Assembly (NCBI RefSeq): GCF_039543525.1
Contig: NZ_BAABJX010000004.1
Location: forward strand, 48,406 to 112,405
From: Algivirga pacifica
GTDB taxonomy: Bacteria; Bacteroidota; Bacteroidia; Cytophagales; Flammeovirgaceae
DNA length: 64,000 nt
Reading direction: 5' to 3'
In this document: positions 28,901-37,093 of the stretch, piece by piece
Numbering within the stretch: the stretch's first letter is position 1
Layout: every line of letters begins with the position of its first letter
The notes under the pieces: generated by a model
The model's database searches: none
What the model saw: only the letters and a program-made list of their open reading frames with translations
Told to the model about the DNA's origin: nothing
Made by a program: the position numbers and the translations under genes

Positions 28901-30361
28901 ATCCTCATTCAGTTCTCCGACCTTGAATGTTTGTCCATTGTAGGTATACTCAAAGGCTACCGCCAATACCTCATCATTTCTTAAAGGGGTATTCAAGGTG
29001 ATATATCCCAATTGAGCATTAACCTGAAACTCTGAAGGTGTCAGTTCCCTGGCAGAGGCTAGTACCTCAAAGTCTACTCCATTTTCCATACCCAGGTTTT
29101 CAGATACCGTTTTCACCTGATCCTGACTACGGGCAGAAGTATTTCCCGTCAAGGTTTCATATAAGGTATTGGCATCATTATCGGTTGGAGAAGGCATTCC
29201 ACCCCAAGACGGATTATATGGATCTCCTTCACCAAGGTCCATATAAGCCGCAATACTCCTCAATGATTGTGTATCATTACTTCTATTGGTAACATATACC
29301 TTTACCCTTGTAACAATGGCTCCGGAGTTGACGTTAGGGAGCTGTTGAAGAGAGCGCTCGTAGTTATCTCTAAAAAATTGAGAAAGGAAAAAATGTCGAT
29401 TATTCTCGTACTCATCAGCCCGAATTTCAAATTCCTTGGACTGGGCACCGTTACGGATTGTCAAGGTTTCTATAGAACCTCTCTGGCTAGAAAAGACACT
29501 ATTAATATAAAGGTTTCCAAAACGCAAACGAGAATACACTCCAAAAAGGTTTTGACCACCAGAGATCAATGAGTTACTTACTGGAAAACTCACATTACCG
29601 ACCTGTATATCTTGTATAATATCATGGTCATAAGCCGTATAGGAAACATTGTAGCGTTGATCAAACTGAAAGACACTTTTGGTATCAAAATTACCTGAAA
29701 TCGACAACTTCTCCCCGATCTTGCCTTCCAGAGCCATACCAATCTGCTGATCAAAATTAAATCCTCCCACACGTTGTTGTCTCACAGGAAGTTGAGGGTT
29801 ATCAACCCTTTGCCAGCGCCCACCAAAATCGAGTAATACACTACCACTGGTATTAAACACCATCGTACTTCCTCCAAACAGACGATCTGCCAATTGTCCT
29901 AAGTAAATTGGCGGAATCAGGCGTTTGCCGTCTTTACCGGGAAGTACGTTTCCTCCATCCTGCTGAATGGACAAATCTCTCCAATAGTCTTTTTGCTGCT
30001 TGCGGTACAGATAGTTTCGGTATTCATCAAAACCAATCACCGAAGGAGGACGAAAGTCTATTCCCTTCAAGTCCTCATTAATCTGATAAAAATTACCGCT
30101 GGAATCGATTTCAATAGACAAGTCAGCACCGGGAACCTGATTCAATAGCAAGGGAGATGTACTCCTCGGATTGGAGATAGGATCTCCAAATCGATCATCC
30201 TCATAAGGGCGAAGATCTCGCTTAGTAGTATCTTGAATAGGCTCTTGTGGTATCTGTTCTACCTGAAAAAAAGTATGTAGACCTGCGCTGCGCTCTGCGG
30301 CCCCACTATATAGAGAAACCGAAAGCATCAGCAGCATCAGTAAAAATCCCGTACGCTGCAA
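22979..30361 (-). CDS. sprA: SprA, outer-membrane translocon of the type IX secretion system
   Basis: The 2460-residue length is normal for SprA. A signal peptide (FLLMLLMLSVSLYSGAAE) is followed by family motifs in order: NQVPGADLSIEID, RLIPPIYLGQLADRLFGG, the duplicated IDDFEQAESAHDLT segment and CIWANELRVTEYNAFSGWA. The C-terminal barrel strands end QLRYDLTQQ. SprA is the very large outer-membrane barrel through which T9SS cargo leaves the periplasm; it is also needed for gliding. The nearby T9SS-tailed proteins are candidate substrates. A Lys/Glu/Arg-rich segment of about 120 residues (about 1885-2003) is predicted to be coiled coil; the family has a variable basic linker here. The start is TTG at 30361, since a TGA lies 10 codons upstream with no ATG between. 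It follows ruvA, a common Bacteroidota order. Confidence 0.97.
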   Translation of the reverse strand: MQRTGFLLMLLMLSVSLYSGAAERSAGLHTFFQVEQIPQEPIQDTTKRDLRPYEDDRFGDPISNPRSTSPLLLNQVPGADLSIEIDSSGNFYQINEDLKGIDFRPPSVIGFDEYRNYLYRKQQKDYWRDLSIQQDGGNVLPGKDGKRLIPPIYLGQLADRLFGGSTMVFNTSGSVLLDFGGRWQRVDNPQLPVRQQRVGGFNFDQQIGMALEGKIGEKLSISGNFDTKSVFQFDQRYNVSYTAYDHDIIQDIQVGNVSFPVSNSLISGGQNLFGVYSRLRFGNLYINSVFSSQRGSIETLTIRNGAQSKEFEIRADEYENNRHFFLSQFFRDNYERSLQQLPNVNSGAIVTRVKVYVTNRSNDTQSLRSIAAYMDLGEGDPYNPSWGGMPSPTDNDANTLYETLTGNTSARSQDQVKTVSENLGMENGVDFEVLASARELTPSEFQVNAQLGYITLNTPLRNDEVLAVAFEYTYNGQTFKVGELNEDYTNLGANDIIFFKLLSPSTVRTDLPTWDLMMKNIYPLESNQVQKENFQLRIIYRDDDSGVDNPSLHEGENTRNIPLLRLSGLDTLNQNLEYQPDGNFDYIEGVTIQPNNGRVIFPVLEPFGNNLQSYFLPAESNLVDKYVFDTLYTGTQADAKLNTAQNKYFIKGSYQSGGSGEIALPGMMIAENSVVVTVGGVPLTEGTDYTVDYQFSRVRILNEGIMSSGKDIKIQFERADPFNFQTRNLAGVDLEYFVNPDLKLTATLMHLNEKPNIRRVSVGSEPTKNTLWGASIDYRKDSRMLTKMVDALPGISTKATSSVTFKGEIAQLIPSAPKLLGTEGVAYIDDFEQAESAHDLTRSVVQWSLGATPELIKEQLVDNANPQSINYNRAKLAWYNIDNAFYFDGGLNGNGRPEGVTEEMQRNHYARQIPFGEVFQGQEQGQIRVPEVTFDLAYYPSERGQFNYNPDLDQNGHLKNPEDNFGAITKAISHDVDFDNLNIQYIEFWMMDPFMQGENARVEGQNNTTGGKLYINLGNISEDLIPDGRHFFENGLTTNRSDMVENEAFGLTPNTQYLNNAFNNAVPREAQDVGFDGLSSEEERAFFADFINSLPAVLSPDVRDEIINDPSADDFRYYLEYSGTDVDILQRYKRFNGTEGNSPENNDGGSSFAQSSTNQPDNEDLNRDNTLAQLDQYFQYEVDLRPGQLNRSHPFIVDVVESNTQETNNETVRWYQFRIPIRGNHAEAVGGIQSYKSIRFMRMFMTDWEQPVVLRLLNYQLVEAQWRAYEENIDNPEEGTAPTSTIAISTVNIEENGNVEDNGIPYVLPPDFERDYDITSFVTRRINEQSLKVCVEDLPDGESRAVYKNLVADLVNYKRIRMELHAEGDNVSDGEVAAFLRLGTDFVQNYYEIEVPLKITPRGSTAPEAIWPRENEIDISLEELYEIKAQRNRANLPVGEPFTTFVRDYRVTLYGRPDLSSVQTAMIGVRNLQNEFAGADKDICIWANELRVTEYNAFSGWATNATLNANLADLGNVRAGLRYSTVGFGGIQDKVGDRQRNENLSYDISANMNMEKFWLDRVGISLPLFVSYEKSTSNPFFDPLDPDIPLGVALSTFDDELKAESYREKVRDYQDAFSINTSGIRKKKMREGAKSYPWDIENFTFNGAYTRRFMSNQNTASMEDVQWSLGAIYAYQSPLKPIEPFRSSKVLDSPYLALLKDFNFNPLPNSVAINGKLDRRFKRTQLRDRELNEDPQLLYFEKGFLFNRNYNVNWNVAKSLTLDYAATANAIIDEPIGDVDNQAAQDSIWSNLKRFGRLKQFNQNINATYRLPLDKIPVLSFMSADMRYTGGSTWTAGTLGLADSLGNNIQNSQQFSLNGKIDLKRIYDQSNYLKVINQPARGNSRRSKVSPARRRRTRLDADHPLKLKEGRLEKKISRLKKKQGKRKEKAERKQKKKEENIQEKIASRQADSLDTSSLEEELAALQKVSSDTTKLDRKLVKLEEELKALKQEIRALEKEGEQKKSVGRELADGTARFLTMVKDVDGSYSQSNQTIIPGYTPIPKLFGFDENWDAPGADFLLGSQDFGIRDEILPYLARSNSQSTPFQQRRSEEMRFRANVEPFKDFRIALEATRTRNSAYTEILRYIPDTNIFDSQSPQRSGSWGASYFTLLTSFTKVENERSPLFEEFERNREVIQQRLLSENPGVPYGLNDQDVLIPSFVAAYTGKSAEEVDFSPFPEIPIPNWQVTYNGLSKWSVFDGVLQSFSLNHRYSSKYDVGTYSSSLSYGVAQIGMDLSERDAPLASQSQNGAVIPVYVMNQINIDEQFSPLIGVSMKFTNDFQLRMDYKKGRRLSMNLSNAQLAEQNNNDFVIDIGYTKAGMRLPFRSQGRTVILDNDITFRMGLTIRESLTYQRKIAEEDVVTAGTWNFQLKPTINYVLNDRANLQFYFERAVNEPRVSTAFRQANTAFGFQLRYDLTQQ

Positions 30362-30485
30362 AGCTCTAACGTTTAAATTGTCAATTCATTTCTCACCGGA
30401 GCTACCCCGTGACACTGTCGGATCAAAAGAAATACGTTCTTTTTTTTAAGTATTCAGTGTAGTAAAACTCTTCTCTATAGGCTTA

Positions 30486-31097
30486 TTAGTTTTGCTTTAA
30501 AACTAGTTTAATCATCTCTTCTACCTTCAGTTGAGTTCCGTGTTTACGGATAACGACCTTAAGGCTTTTCTCGGCAATAGACTTTGAAAATCCTAATGCC
30601 ATCAGCGCTTCCAAAGCCTGTTCCTTAGCCTCTGCAACTTCAGGAGACAGACTATTGACTAATGCTGGTTCTCCCGCTTCTTGCCCCTCTATTTGTAGTT
30701 TGACAACTTTATCTTTTAGCTCTATAATTACTCTCTGAGCAGTCTTTGCCCCTACTCCTTTTACAGATTGCACGGTCTTTACATCATCAGAAAGAATTGC
30801 CTGCTGTATCTCCAAAGGTGATAACGTCGACAAAAATGCTAATCCCGTGGAAGGTCCTACTCCAGAGATCCCTATCAGTAATAGGAAAAGTTCTTTTTCA
30901 CTTTTATCTAAAAAACCATATAAGGCTTGATGATCCTCTTTTACATAAAAATGGGTAAACAACTGACACTGCTCCTCTCCTTTCAGCTTACTATATGTAC
31001 TCAAAGGAATATTCACTTCGTACCCTATACCTCCAACATCGATCACAAGATAGGTTGGTGTCTTCAATGCCAGTTTTCCCTTTATATAATTGTACAT
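30486..31097 (-). CDS. ruvA: Holliday junction branch-migration protein RuvA
   Basis: The 203-residue protein starts MYNYIKGKLALKTPTYLVID. The OB-fold domain (1 to about 62) includes GGIGYEVNIPLSTY. The paired helix-hairpin-helix domain (about 65-145) includes LLIGISGVGPSTGLAFLS and VKGVGAKTAQRVIIELKDK. The C-terminal RuvB-binding domain (about 158-203) includes EALMALGFSKSIAEKSL. RuvA tetramers bind four-way junctions and load the RuvB motor; ruvB is not in this window. It lies 124 bp upstream of sprA in the same direction. Upstream, 220 bp of nested inverted repeats separate it from the DUF4837 gene and may form cruciforms, the very substrate of RuvA, but that is coincidence unless shown otherwise. 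Confidence 0.97.
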   Translation of the reverse strand: MYNYIKGKLALKTPTYLVIDVGGIGYEVNIPLSTYSKLKGEEQCQLFTHFYVKEDHQALYGFLDKSEKELFLLLIGISGVGPSTGLAFLSTLSPLEIQQAILSDDVKTVQSVKGVGAKTAQRVIIELKDKVVKLQIEGQEAGEPALVNSLSPEVAEAKEQALEALMALGFSKSIAEKSLKVVIRKHGTQLKVEEMIKLVLKQN

Positions 31098-31183
31098 AAA
31101 ATTAATTAAAAAATATTAAATAATCTGTGTAAATAATTTTTCTATGATCAAATATCCATTTTCCAAGCCCACAAACCACTAAT

Positions 31184-31402
31184 ATGTTCATGATGTTTAA
31201 TTGAGCTTCGCTCGTTCATAGTGTTTAGTTGTTTGTCTTTTTCTTTTATTTGAACCACTAAACACTATGAACGCAGTTGCAACGCAACTGCAATTAAACA
31301 TTATGAACACTTCAGTATTGTTCATAATGTCTAATTGTCTCTTTTTCCTTCAAACAACTAAACATCATGAACGAGCGAAGCTCAATTAAACATCATGAAC
31401 AT
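31184..31402. repeat. Large nested inverted repeat with GAGCTTCGCTC cores
   Basis: The outer arms of about 52 bp (31184-31235 and 31351-31402) are almost perfect inverted repeats. Each contains the GAGC-TTC-GCTC hairpin flanked by TTCATGATGTTTA-type sequence. The interior holds a second stem, CAGTTGC-AAC-GCAACTG (near 31272-31288), with further ACATTATGAAC/GTTCATAATG arms. It occupies most of the gap 31098-31407. Related elements lie at 40368-40470 and 53770-53965. Confidence 0.88.
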
Positions 31403-31407
31403 ACAGT

Positions 31408-32508
31408 CTAGTAAAGCGACTTCAGAGTCACTTCCAGCTCCCTCATGTATTCCCTTTTCTTTCTACTTGGAGCGTAGATAAAGCCTTCGATATAAAGCAA
31501 ATCACTACCTTCCTTATCGGTAATTACATAACTCACAAAAGGACCACCCATGGTATTATTTTTGGTTTTCCATAATCCTTTCACTTCTACGGCATAGCGA
31601 CCATCCAATGTAAGGCTTTTACTTTCTACAGGGATTTTATCTTCTGTCACCAGGTAAGTCTCATCTTTTCGCTCTGGATCTCCAAAAAGATGTGCTTTGG
31701 TAATTTCCTCTCTCCAAGCCAGGATACTGTCCAACGAGAATTGACTGGCATCTTTATATGGCTTTCGACCAACAAAGATACTGTAGTCTACATCCCTGCC
31801 TATGTGTCTCAACCAAATAAAGTCCTCTGTTTCTTCTGCTTTCTTGTAACCAGAAAATGATTTTATTTTGATCCCCACAGCATCATCCAAAAGGCGTGCC
31901 ACAGAAGGGTCATTGGCTTTTTTCAGTTCACGATACACCCTATCATTTTCCTGCTCATTAAAGACTCTATTGATTTTTTGGCTATTCTCTTCCTCTCTCA
32001 AGAAGGCAATCATATCGGCTTCTGTAGGAGCAAAAACTAAGACTACTGCCTGCCCTTTGGCATAAACATTACGATTCAGCTGTATATGGGTCTTCCCCCC
32101 CTTCATGACTTTCTCAATCGCCTTATCAGAAAAATAACGCTTCATTCTTCTGGAATCATCGGAGTTAGAATCCAGGGTCGTAAACATCACAATATTACGA
32201 TGCTTATTCATAAATCCATTCAACAAATCTGGACGAACCACATTCACCTTAAACATCGGTTCTGTTTGAGGCAAGGTATTGATCGGTTTTCCTACAACCT
32301 CCTCATAAACTACCTCTCCCAACTCTCCTGCCCATTGAGCAGAATCCATCACCAGTACAATTTCTCCCGCCCCACCGATGGAGCTTCCCAGGGATGACAA
32401 TCGTTCTTTTTTCTTTTCCTCTTTGGTTGGTTCTTCACAGCTGTAGGCAAATAGAACAAGCGACAATACAAAAAAATACGTTACCTTTAATGTATGACTG
32501 ATGCGCAT
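31408..32508 (-). CDS. DUF4837 family lipoprotein
   Basis: The 366-residue protein has a lipoprotein signal peptide ending VLSLVLFAYSC (Cys near residue 24), followed by a charged linker EEPTKEEKKKERLSSLG. The body starts GEIVLVMDSAQWAGELG and contains PINTLPQTEPMFKVNVVRP and HRNIVMFTTL. These are hallmarks of DUF4837, a Bacteroidota-only family of unknown function predicted to be periplasmic or outer-membrane anchored. A segment near the end, GGPFVSYVITDKEG, is also typical. It is upstream of ruvA and sprA on the same strand, but separated from ruvA by 310 bp of inverted repeats, so co-transcription is doubtful. No function can be assigned. Confidence 0.88.
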   Translation of the reverse strand: MRISHTLKVTYFFVLSLVLFAYSCEEPTKEEKKKERLSSLGSSIGGAGEIVLVMDSAQWAGELGEVVYEEVVGKPINTLPQTEPMFKVNVVRPDLLNGFMNKHRNIVMFTTLDSNSDDSRRMKRYFSDKAIEKVMKGGKTHIQLNRNVYAKGQAVVLVFAPTEADMIAFLREEENSQKINRVFNEQENDRVYRELKKANDPSVARLLDDAVGIKIKSFSGYKKAEETEDFIWLRHIGRDVDYSIFVGRKPYKDASQFSLDSILAWREEITKAHLFGDPERKDETYLVTEDKIPVESKSLTLDGRYAVEVKGLWKTKNNTMGGPFVSYVITDKEGSDLLYIEGFIYAPSRKKREYMRELEVTLKSLY

Positions 32509-32734
32509 AAATATATCCGTTTAAATGTTGATTCTTCAAACAATATTAACCAAGTTTCAAGAAAAGTTACAATTGATCAGGGAAATAATTAAGATTTCCT
32601 TTTGAGGCTCCATCCGATTACATGGACAGGAACAGGAATAAGTAACTGACAATTAAAACGCTAACCAAAACGAGTATTCCTTAAAGCACAATCAAGGAAA
32701 AGATGCCAATGAAAACGGCACGTAATAATCAATT

Positions 32735-35700
32735 ATGCTATCTATACTTCTCAAAATATTTACAGGGGCCACAGTAGGCTATACCACTAATGATCTTGCA
32801 CTCCGAATGCTCTTCGAAAGAGTACTAGGAATTCCTAGTGTGGTAGAGCAAACCAAGGAGGAGTTTATTGAGAATATCAGCAAACTGGTGGAGTCTGAGA
32901 TTATCCATCATGACAATATTGGAAAAGAACTTCGCAAGCCAGCCTTCAAGCAAGCCATCACGGCATTATTCACAGAACTTGTACAAGAACGTATCGGGGA
33001 ACAGCTTCCCGATTCCTTTAAGGTAGAGGATGTACCCGGAATAACTCCTTCATTTGAGGCGGTTACAAAACTATTATTAGAGGAAACAAAGGGACCTTTA
33101 GAAGAATGCATCTTCCTGCTATTGGAAGGGAACGTGGTCGAAGGATTTATTTCAGAAGAACAACTTCGTATTTTCAGTAGCCGATCTTTCGATATTCTAT
33201 TCGAACATGCGCAAACGCAGCACCTCATCGATACGTTTGTGCAGGCCTTATGGGAAGAGGTACAACACAAACCCCTTACCTACTTCCTATCCACCACATT
33301 GACAGAAAACCTTCAAATCGGCGCACACCAACTATTTGAAGATTACCTGAACTATGTTAGCCGCAACTGGAAAGGACTAGCCCCCGAGTTTTTGGAAGTT
33401 GCAGAACTACAGCCATTACTTCGTCAGATGGCCCATACTTTCTCCCAGAAAAAACTAACAGAGCTATTAGGGAATGAACATGCAACCCAGTCGACTCGTC
33501 AGTTATCTCACATTATCTATAACCTAGTGCAAGACGACCGTCAGGAAGGACCCGTTAAAACGCTCATTGCGCAAGCACTGGATATTCTGGAGAAAGAAGA
33601 TACTCCTTTATTAAAACTTTTCCCGGAAGACCTTCAAGACAAGCTGACTTCTTTTATCAGAAGTAAACTTCCTTCCGTTTTAAATGTATTAATACAATGG
33701 ATCGGGGAGCATAAAGAGGAAATCGATCACATGATCAACCATGCGTTCTATGCCAATAGTAGCCGCATCGGGGGATGGGTCATGTATATCTTTGTAGAAA
33801 GTGTCAGTGAACGCTTCAAGATCGTAGATGAAATTATTCATATCACCAAGGAGCACACACAAGGTGACAAATCCATAAAGCTAGCCGAGAAAGGAACAGA
33901 AACAATCATCTCCTTTTTCCAGACCAATAGTATTGGCCATATCATTAAGTTCTTTGGGAAAGCATCCTTGACGGATCAACTCTACCTTACCATCCGAAAG
34001 GTGATTACACCGGAAATTGTTGCCGAAACGCTTTCCTCACAACAGTCTTTATTGGAGTCAAAAGTCAACGATCTATGGAATGAGCAATTACAGGAAAAGC
34101 ATATTGCCCTGCTCCTTGACTTTGTAAAGCAATCCTCTGGTATGGAAACGCTAATCAAGCAAGACTTTATCAAGGAGTCTGGGGAGCGTTTCATCACGAA
34201 CCAACTACTAAGGCTATTACATCGCCCAGTCGATAGTCTTTTCAGTAAAGCTTTGGTGCGCAAAAAATCCTCTCAACTAGAAAAGAACTTACTGGGTGCC
34301 TTGCAACAAAGAAGAAGTAAAGGTATACAAGCTATCCTTACGCTCATCAAAGAGAAGGTTACTCCAAAGAACTGGAGCTACTTTATTCAGGCAAAACAGT
34401 TACAAGGACGCAAAGAGCAATGGCTATTCACCCTTAAAAAATTTATTGACGACAAATGGCAAGCCTTTCGTTCTTCCCCCGTGATCGAACTGATACACCC
34501 TTTCACCCAACGTCCAGATTTACCAGAAACACTTGCTGATGGCATCATAGGGTATACCGACAGAAACCTCTATAAGTTGATGGAAGGGCAAGTGAGCGGT
34601 ATGGTCAAGGAGAGCTTGCAACTCAAGCACCAGGAGCTTCCAGAAATGGTCAAGGGATTTATGGGAAGCAACATGAAGCCCATTACCTACTTTGGCGCTT
34701 TACTGGGAGCCATTGCTGGAGGACTGACCTGGCTTATCCCTCATCAAGGAGAACTTACCATGCAAATGATGGGGATAAGTGCTACCGTATTTGGCATCAC
34801 GGGATTGGGCACTAACTGGTTGGCGATCCGAATGGTCTTTCGTCCCTATAATGCTAAATATTTTATGGGGATACGCATCCCTTTTACTCCTGGGATCATG
34901 GCCAAGAACAAGCAGAACTTCGCCGACCAGATGGGAAAATTCGTAGGCAAAGAACTACTCAATGAAGCGTCTGTAGGAGAAGGACTACAACGAAAATTAC
35001 AAGAAGCCGCTCCTATTGTTAAGGAAAAGCTTTCTCAAAGGGACTTCTTCCTTACCAATAAACTAATTATCAGCGACAAGAAAGCTATTAGTCAAAAAGC
35101 AGGAGAGTTTCTTAGTGAATATCTTCAGGATTCCAGTGCACTAATCGCAAAAGAGGTGATTCGCCTACTACATCAGGAAGAGGATAAGATCGCGAAAGAA
35201 GATCTTCCTGCCATGAAAGAAAAATTACTGGAAATCACCCAGTACCAGCGCCTCAACAACAATATATCAGCTATTCTAGCAGAGCAACTGACCAAAGTGG
35301 CCAAATCAACGGACCCTATGACTTCTTGGATGCCTGAGGAAGTGGTAGAAGCACTAAGCAAGCAGCTGGAAAGAGGAATCGGTAAATACCTCAACAATAA
35401 TCCTTTGACTACGGAGGGATGGCTTCAATATACTGAACGTACCATCATTCGCATTTTCCAGAAATATGAAAATGTACCTTTAAAAGAAACGCCATTTATC
35501 AAGCAAAATGAAACACTTATCTATGACACCTTCTGGAGTTTTATAGAAAAGCAAATACAGGAAGGAAGTATAGAGCAATACCTATTGCGTTATATCCATC
35601 AACAGATTCAACATTTTCTGGAAAGTGAGCAAAATATTGCCCAAACCTTGCAAGGCAAGATCTTCAAGCGTTTTCAGGAGGCACTCCCTAGTCTATTTGA

Positions 35701-36844
35701 TTATGTACTGACCACCCTAAGTCGTACCGTAGCCAAAGAGATGCCTAAAATTCAGGAGGAAATTTACCGTACCGCCTATGAGAAAAGACGTTTAGTATTC
35801 TTATATGAAGGCACTATTAAACGCTCTACCAAAAGTCTTCTGGAAGATGAGGTTCCTTCTTTTATCCGCCTGCATCAAAAGGAAATCATTCAAATGTTGC
35901 AGGAGCAGGTACTCAAGATCAGTCAAGAAAGCAGATTGGAAGACCTAGGGGTTACACTGGAGCAAGAGGCCATACAGCAAACCCTCAAAAAGATCATGCA
36001 CAACCCGAACGTATTAGAAGGGGCCAAGCGCTTCTATCAGGAAATGGTCTCCAAAATTTTGCTCCTTACGCCAAAAGATTTGGTCGCTGCCAGTCAAACC
36101 ACCGAGAAGAGCGTTGCTTCTCATTTGGTACAACTCATGGAAGCAGAACTGCTTACCGTAGAGCAGCATTGGAAGTACTTGATTCATGAACAAAAAGAGC
36201 CTCGCTTCCATCAGTTTATACAAAAGCACGTTGGCGGTACGGTGAAAGAGCTTCTAGGACAGCATGAACTAAGGCATTACCTTAATTACATGTCTGATGA
36301 ATCCTTGGAAACCAGTATTCGCTACACCTTGCAAAGGATGACACAGACCAAAGCCTTTGACAATAGTAAGATTGCTATTTTGGAACACTTACTGTTACAA
36401 ATTCAACACCATGGGTTTGAAACGGTCATCGATAAAGTTCTACTAGAGAAAGACCTCCAAAAAGGCCTTACACAATTATTAAAGCTGCCCCACAACCAAC
36501 AACTGATTCAACAAAAGGTTAGTGAGGTTATTCAAGCTATTTTGGAAAAGGCCAACAATGCCCTTACGCCAGACCTTAAACACTTCCTATTGGAAACCAT
36601 GGTCAATGCAGGCGTATCTGCCGCTACTCCTAATATTGGTAAACTGGTAGGAAGTATTGACTTTAAGGGCATCGTTATCCAAGAAATCAACCAGATGGAC
36701 AATGCTAAAATCGAGGAACTATTTTATGGGTTTGCAGGGGTATACTTCCAGCGCCTGATCCTGTATGGATTATTATTGGGATTACCTTTGGGACTATTAT
36801 TGGATAGTGGACTGGAAGCTTTGTTGGAGAAGATGATGGATTGA
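32735..36844 (+). CDS. Giant DUF445 family membrane protein with duplicated core
   Basis: The 1369-residue protein carries the DUF445 hallmark (Gly, then TN, LA, R/M, LF) twice. It reads GATVGYTTNDLALRMLF at about 8-24 and GITGLGTNWLAIRMVFRPY at about 688-706; the second is followed by IPFTPGIMAKNKQNFADQMG, the most conserved stretch. Predicted membrane segments are near 1-20, 650-705 and 1335-1360. Between them are long amphipathic helices rich in Glu, Gln and Leu. DUF445 proteins of other bacteria are usually about 200-450 residues, so this is an internal duplication plus extension. Cellular role is unknown; the topology suggests two membrane-anchored ends with very long helical cytoplasmic or periplasmic arms. 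Its 3' end runs directly into a heptamer array. Confidence 0.85.
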   Translation: MLSILLKIFTGATVGYTTNDLALRMLFERVLGIPSVVEQTKEEFIENISKLVESEIIHHDNIGKELRKPAFKQAITALFTELVQERIGEQLPDSFKVEDVPGITPSFEAVTKLLLEETKGPLEECIFLLLEGNVVEGFISEEQLRIFSSRSFDILFEHAQTQHLIDTFVQALWEEVQHKPLTYFLSTTLTENLQIGAHQLFEDYLNYVSRNWKGLAPEFLEVAELQPLLRQMAHTFSQKKLTELLGNEHATQSTRQLSHIIYNLVQDDRQEGPVKTLIAQALDILEKEDTPLLKLFPEDLQDKLTSFIRSKLPSVLNVLIQWIGEHKEEIDHMINHAFYANSSRIGGWVMYIFVESVSERFKIVDEIIHITKEHTQGDKSIKLAEKGTETIISFFQTNSIGHIIKFFGKASLTDQLYLTIRKVITPEIVAETLSSQQSLLESKVNDLWNEQLQEKHIALLLDFVKQSSGMETLIKQDFIKESGERFITNQLLRLLHRPVDSLFSKALVRKKSSQLEKNLLGALQQRRSKGIQAILTLIKEKVTPKNWSYFIQAKQLQGRKEQWLFTLKKFIDDKWQAFRSSPVIELIHPFTQRPDLPETLADGIIGYTDRNLYKLMEGQVSGMVKESLQLKHQELPEMVKGFMGSNMKPITYFGALLGAIAGGLTWLIPHQGELTMQMMGISATVFGITGLGTNWLAIRMVFRPYNAKYFMGIRIPFTPGIMAKNKQNFADQMGKFVGKELLNEASVGEGLQRKLQEAAPIVKEKLSQRDFFLTNKLIISDKKAISQKAGEFLSEYLQDSSALIAKEVIRLLHQEEDKIAKEDLPAMKEKLLEITQYQRLNNNISAILAEQLTKVAKSTDPMTSWMPEEVVEALSKQLERGIGKYLNNNPLTTEGWLQYTERTIIRIFQKYENVPLKETPFIKQNETLIYDTFWSFIEKQIQEGSIEQYLLRYIHQQIQHFLESEQNIAQTLQGKIFKRFQEALPSLFDYVLTTLSRTVAKEMPKIQEEIYRTAYEKRRLVFLYEGTIKRSTKSLLEDEVPSFIRLHQKEIIQMLQEQVLKISQESRLEDLGVTLEQEAIQQTLKKIMHNPNVLEGAKRFYQEMVSKILLLTPKDLVAASQTTEKSVASHLVQLMEAELLTVEQHWKYLIHEQKEPRFHQFIQKHVGGTVKELLGQHELRHYLNYMSDESLETSIRYTLQRMTQTKAFDNSKIAILEHLLLQIQHHGFETVIDKVLLEKDLQKGLTQLLKLPHNQQLIQQKVSEVIQAILEKANNALTPDLKHFLLETMVNAGVSAATPNIGKLVGSIDFKGIVIQEINQMDNAKIEELFYGFAGVYFQRLILYGLLLGLPLGLLLDSGLEALLEKMMD

Positions 36845-36847
36845 GTG

Positions 36848-36874
36848 GTGAGCAGTGAGCAGTGAGCAGTGAGC
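36848..36874. repeat. Heptamer array (AGTGAGC)n, about 4 copies
   Basis: The same 7-bp unit as at 3591-3679, beginning right after the stop codon of the DUF445 gene. Confidence 0.92.
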
Positions 36875-36884
36875 AAATTTTCAA

Positions 36885-37049
36885 ATGGTAAGTGATAAGC
36901 AACAATCTGAAATTGATGAAGTATACGTACAAAGGAAAAGGTGTCATAAAGCTTCTATTAATGTTGCCCCTTCAAAGTTGTTTGATCCTAGGAATATTGA
37001 GTTTATAGAGAGACGAGAGGAGTATTTAGATACTCATGGTGGAGATTAG
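36885..37049 (+). CDS. Short open frame of 54 codons, possibly a gene remnant
   Basis: The frame runs from ATG 36885 to TAG 37047-37049 and encodes a charged peptide with SKLFDPRNIEFIERREEYLD near its end. The N-terminal part is translated from degenerate repeat DNA (GTAAGTGATAAGC), so the natural gene, if any, probably began elsewhere. It is followed after 44 bp by an AT-rich gene of unknown function. It may be the surviving 3' end of a larger gene such as a toxin tip, but nothing recognised supports this. Confidence 0.25.
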   Translation: MVSDKQQSEIDEVYVQRKRCHKASINVAPSKLFDPRNIEFIERREEYLDTHGGD

Positions 37050-37093
37050 AGAAACCTAATAATTGATGATTCTAAAACAATACGAGATTAACA

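Noticed and set aside
31184..31402. Structured RNA or riboswitch between DUF4837 and ruvA
   Set aside because: The arms are repeated elsewhere in unrelated contexts, so a dispersed palindromic element explains them better than a riboswitch.
32908..33270. A 120-codon minus-strand open frame inside the DUF445 gene
   Set aside because: It lies wholly inside a strongly supported gene and has a low-complexity, Cys/Ser-rich translation typical of an antisense shadow.
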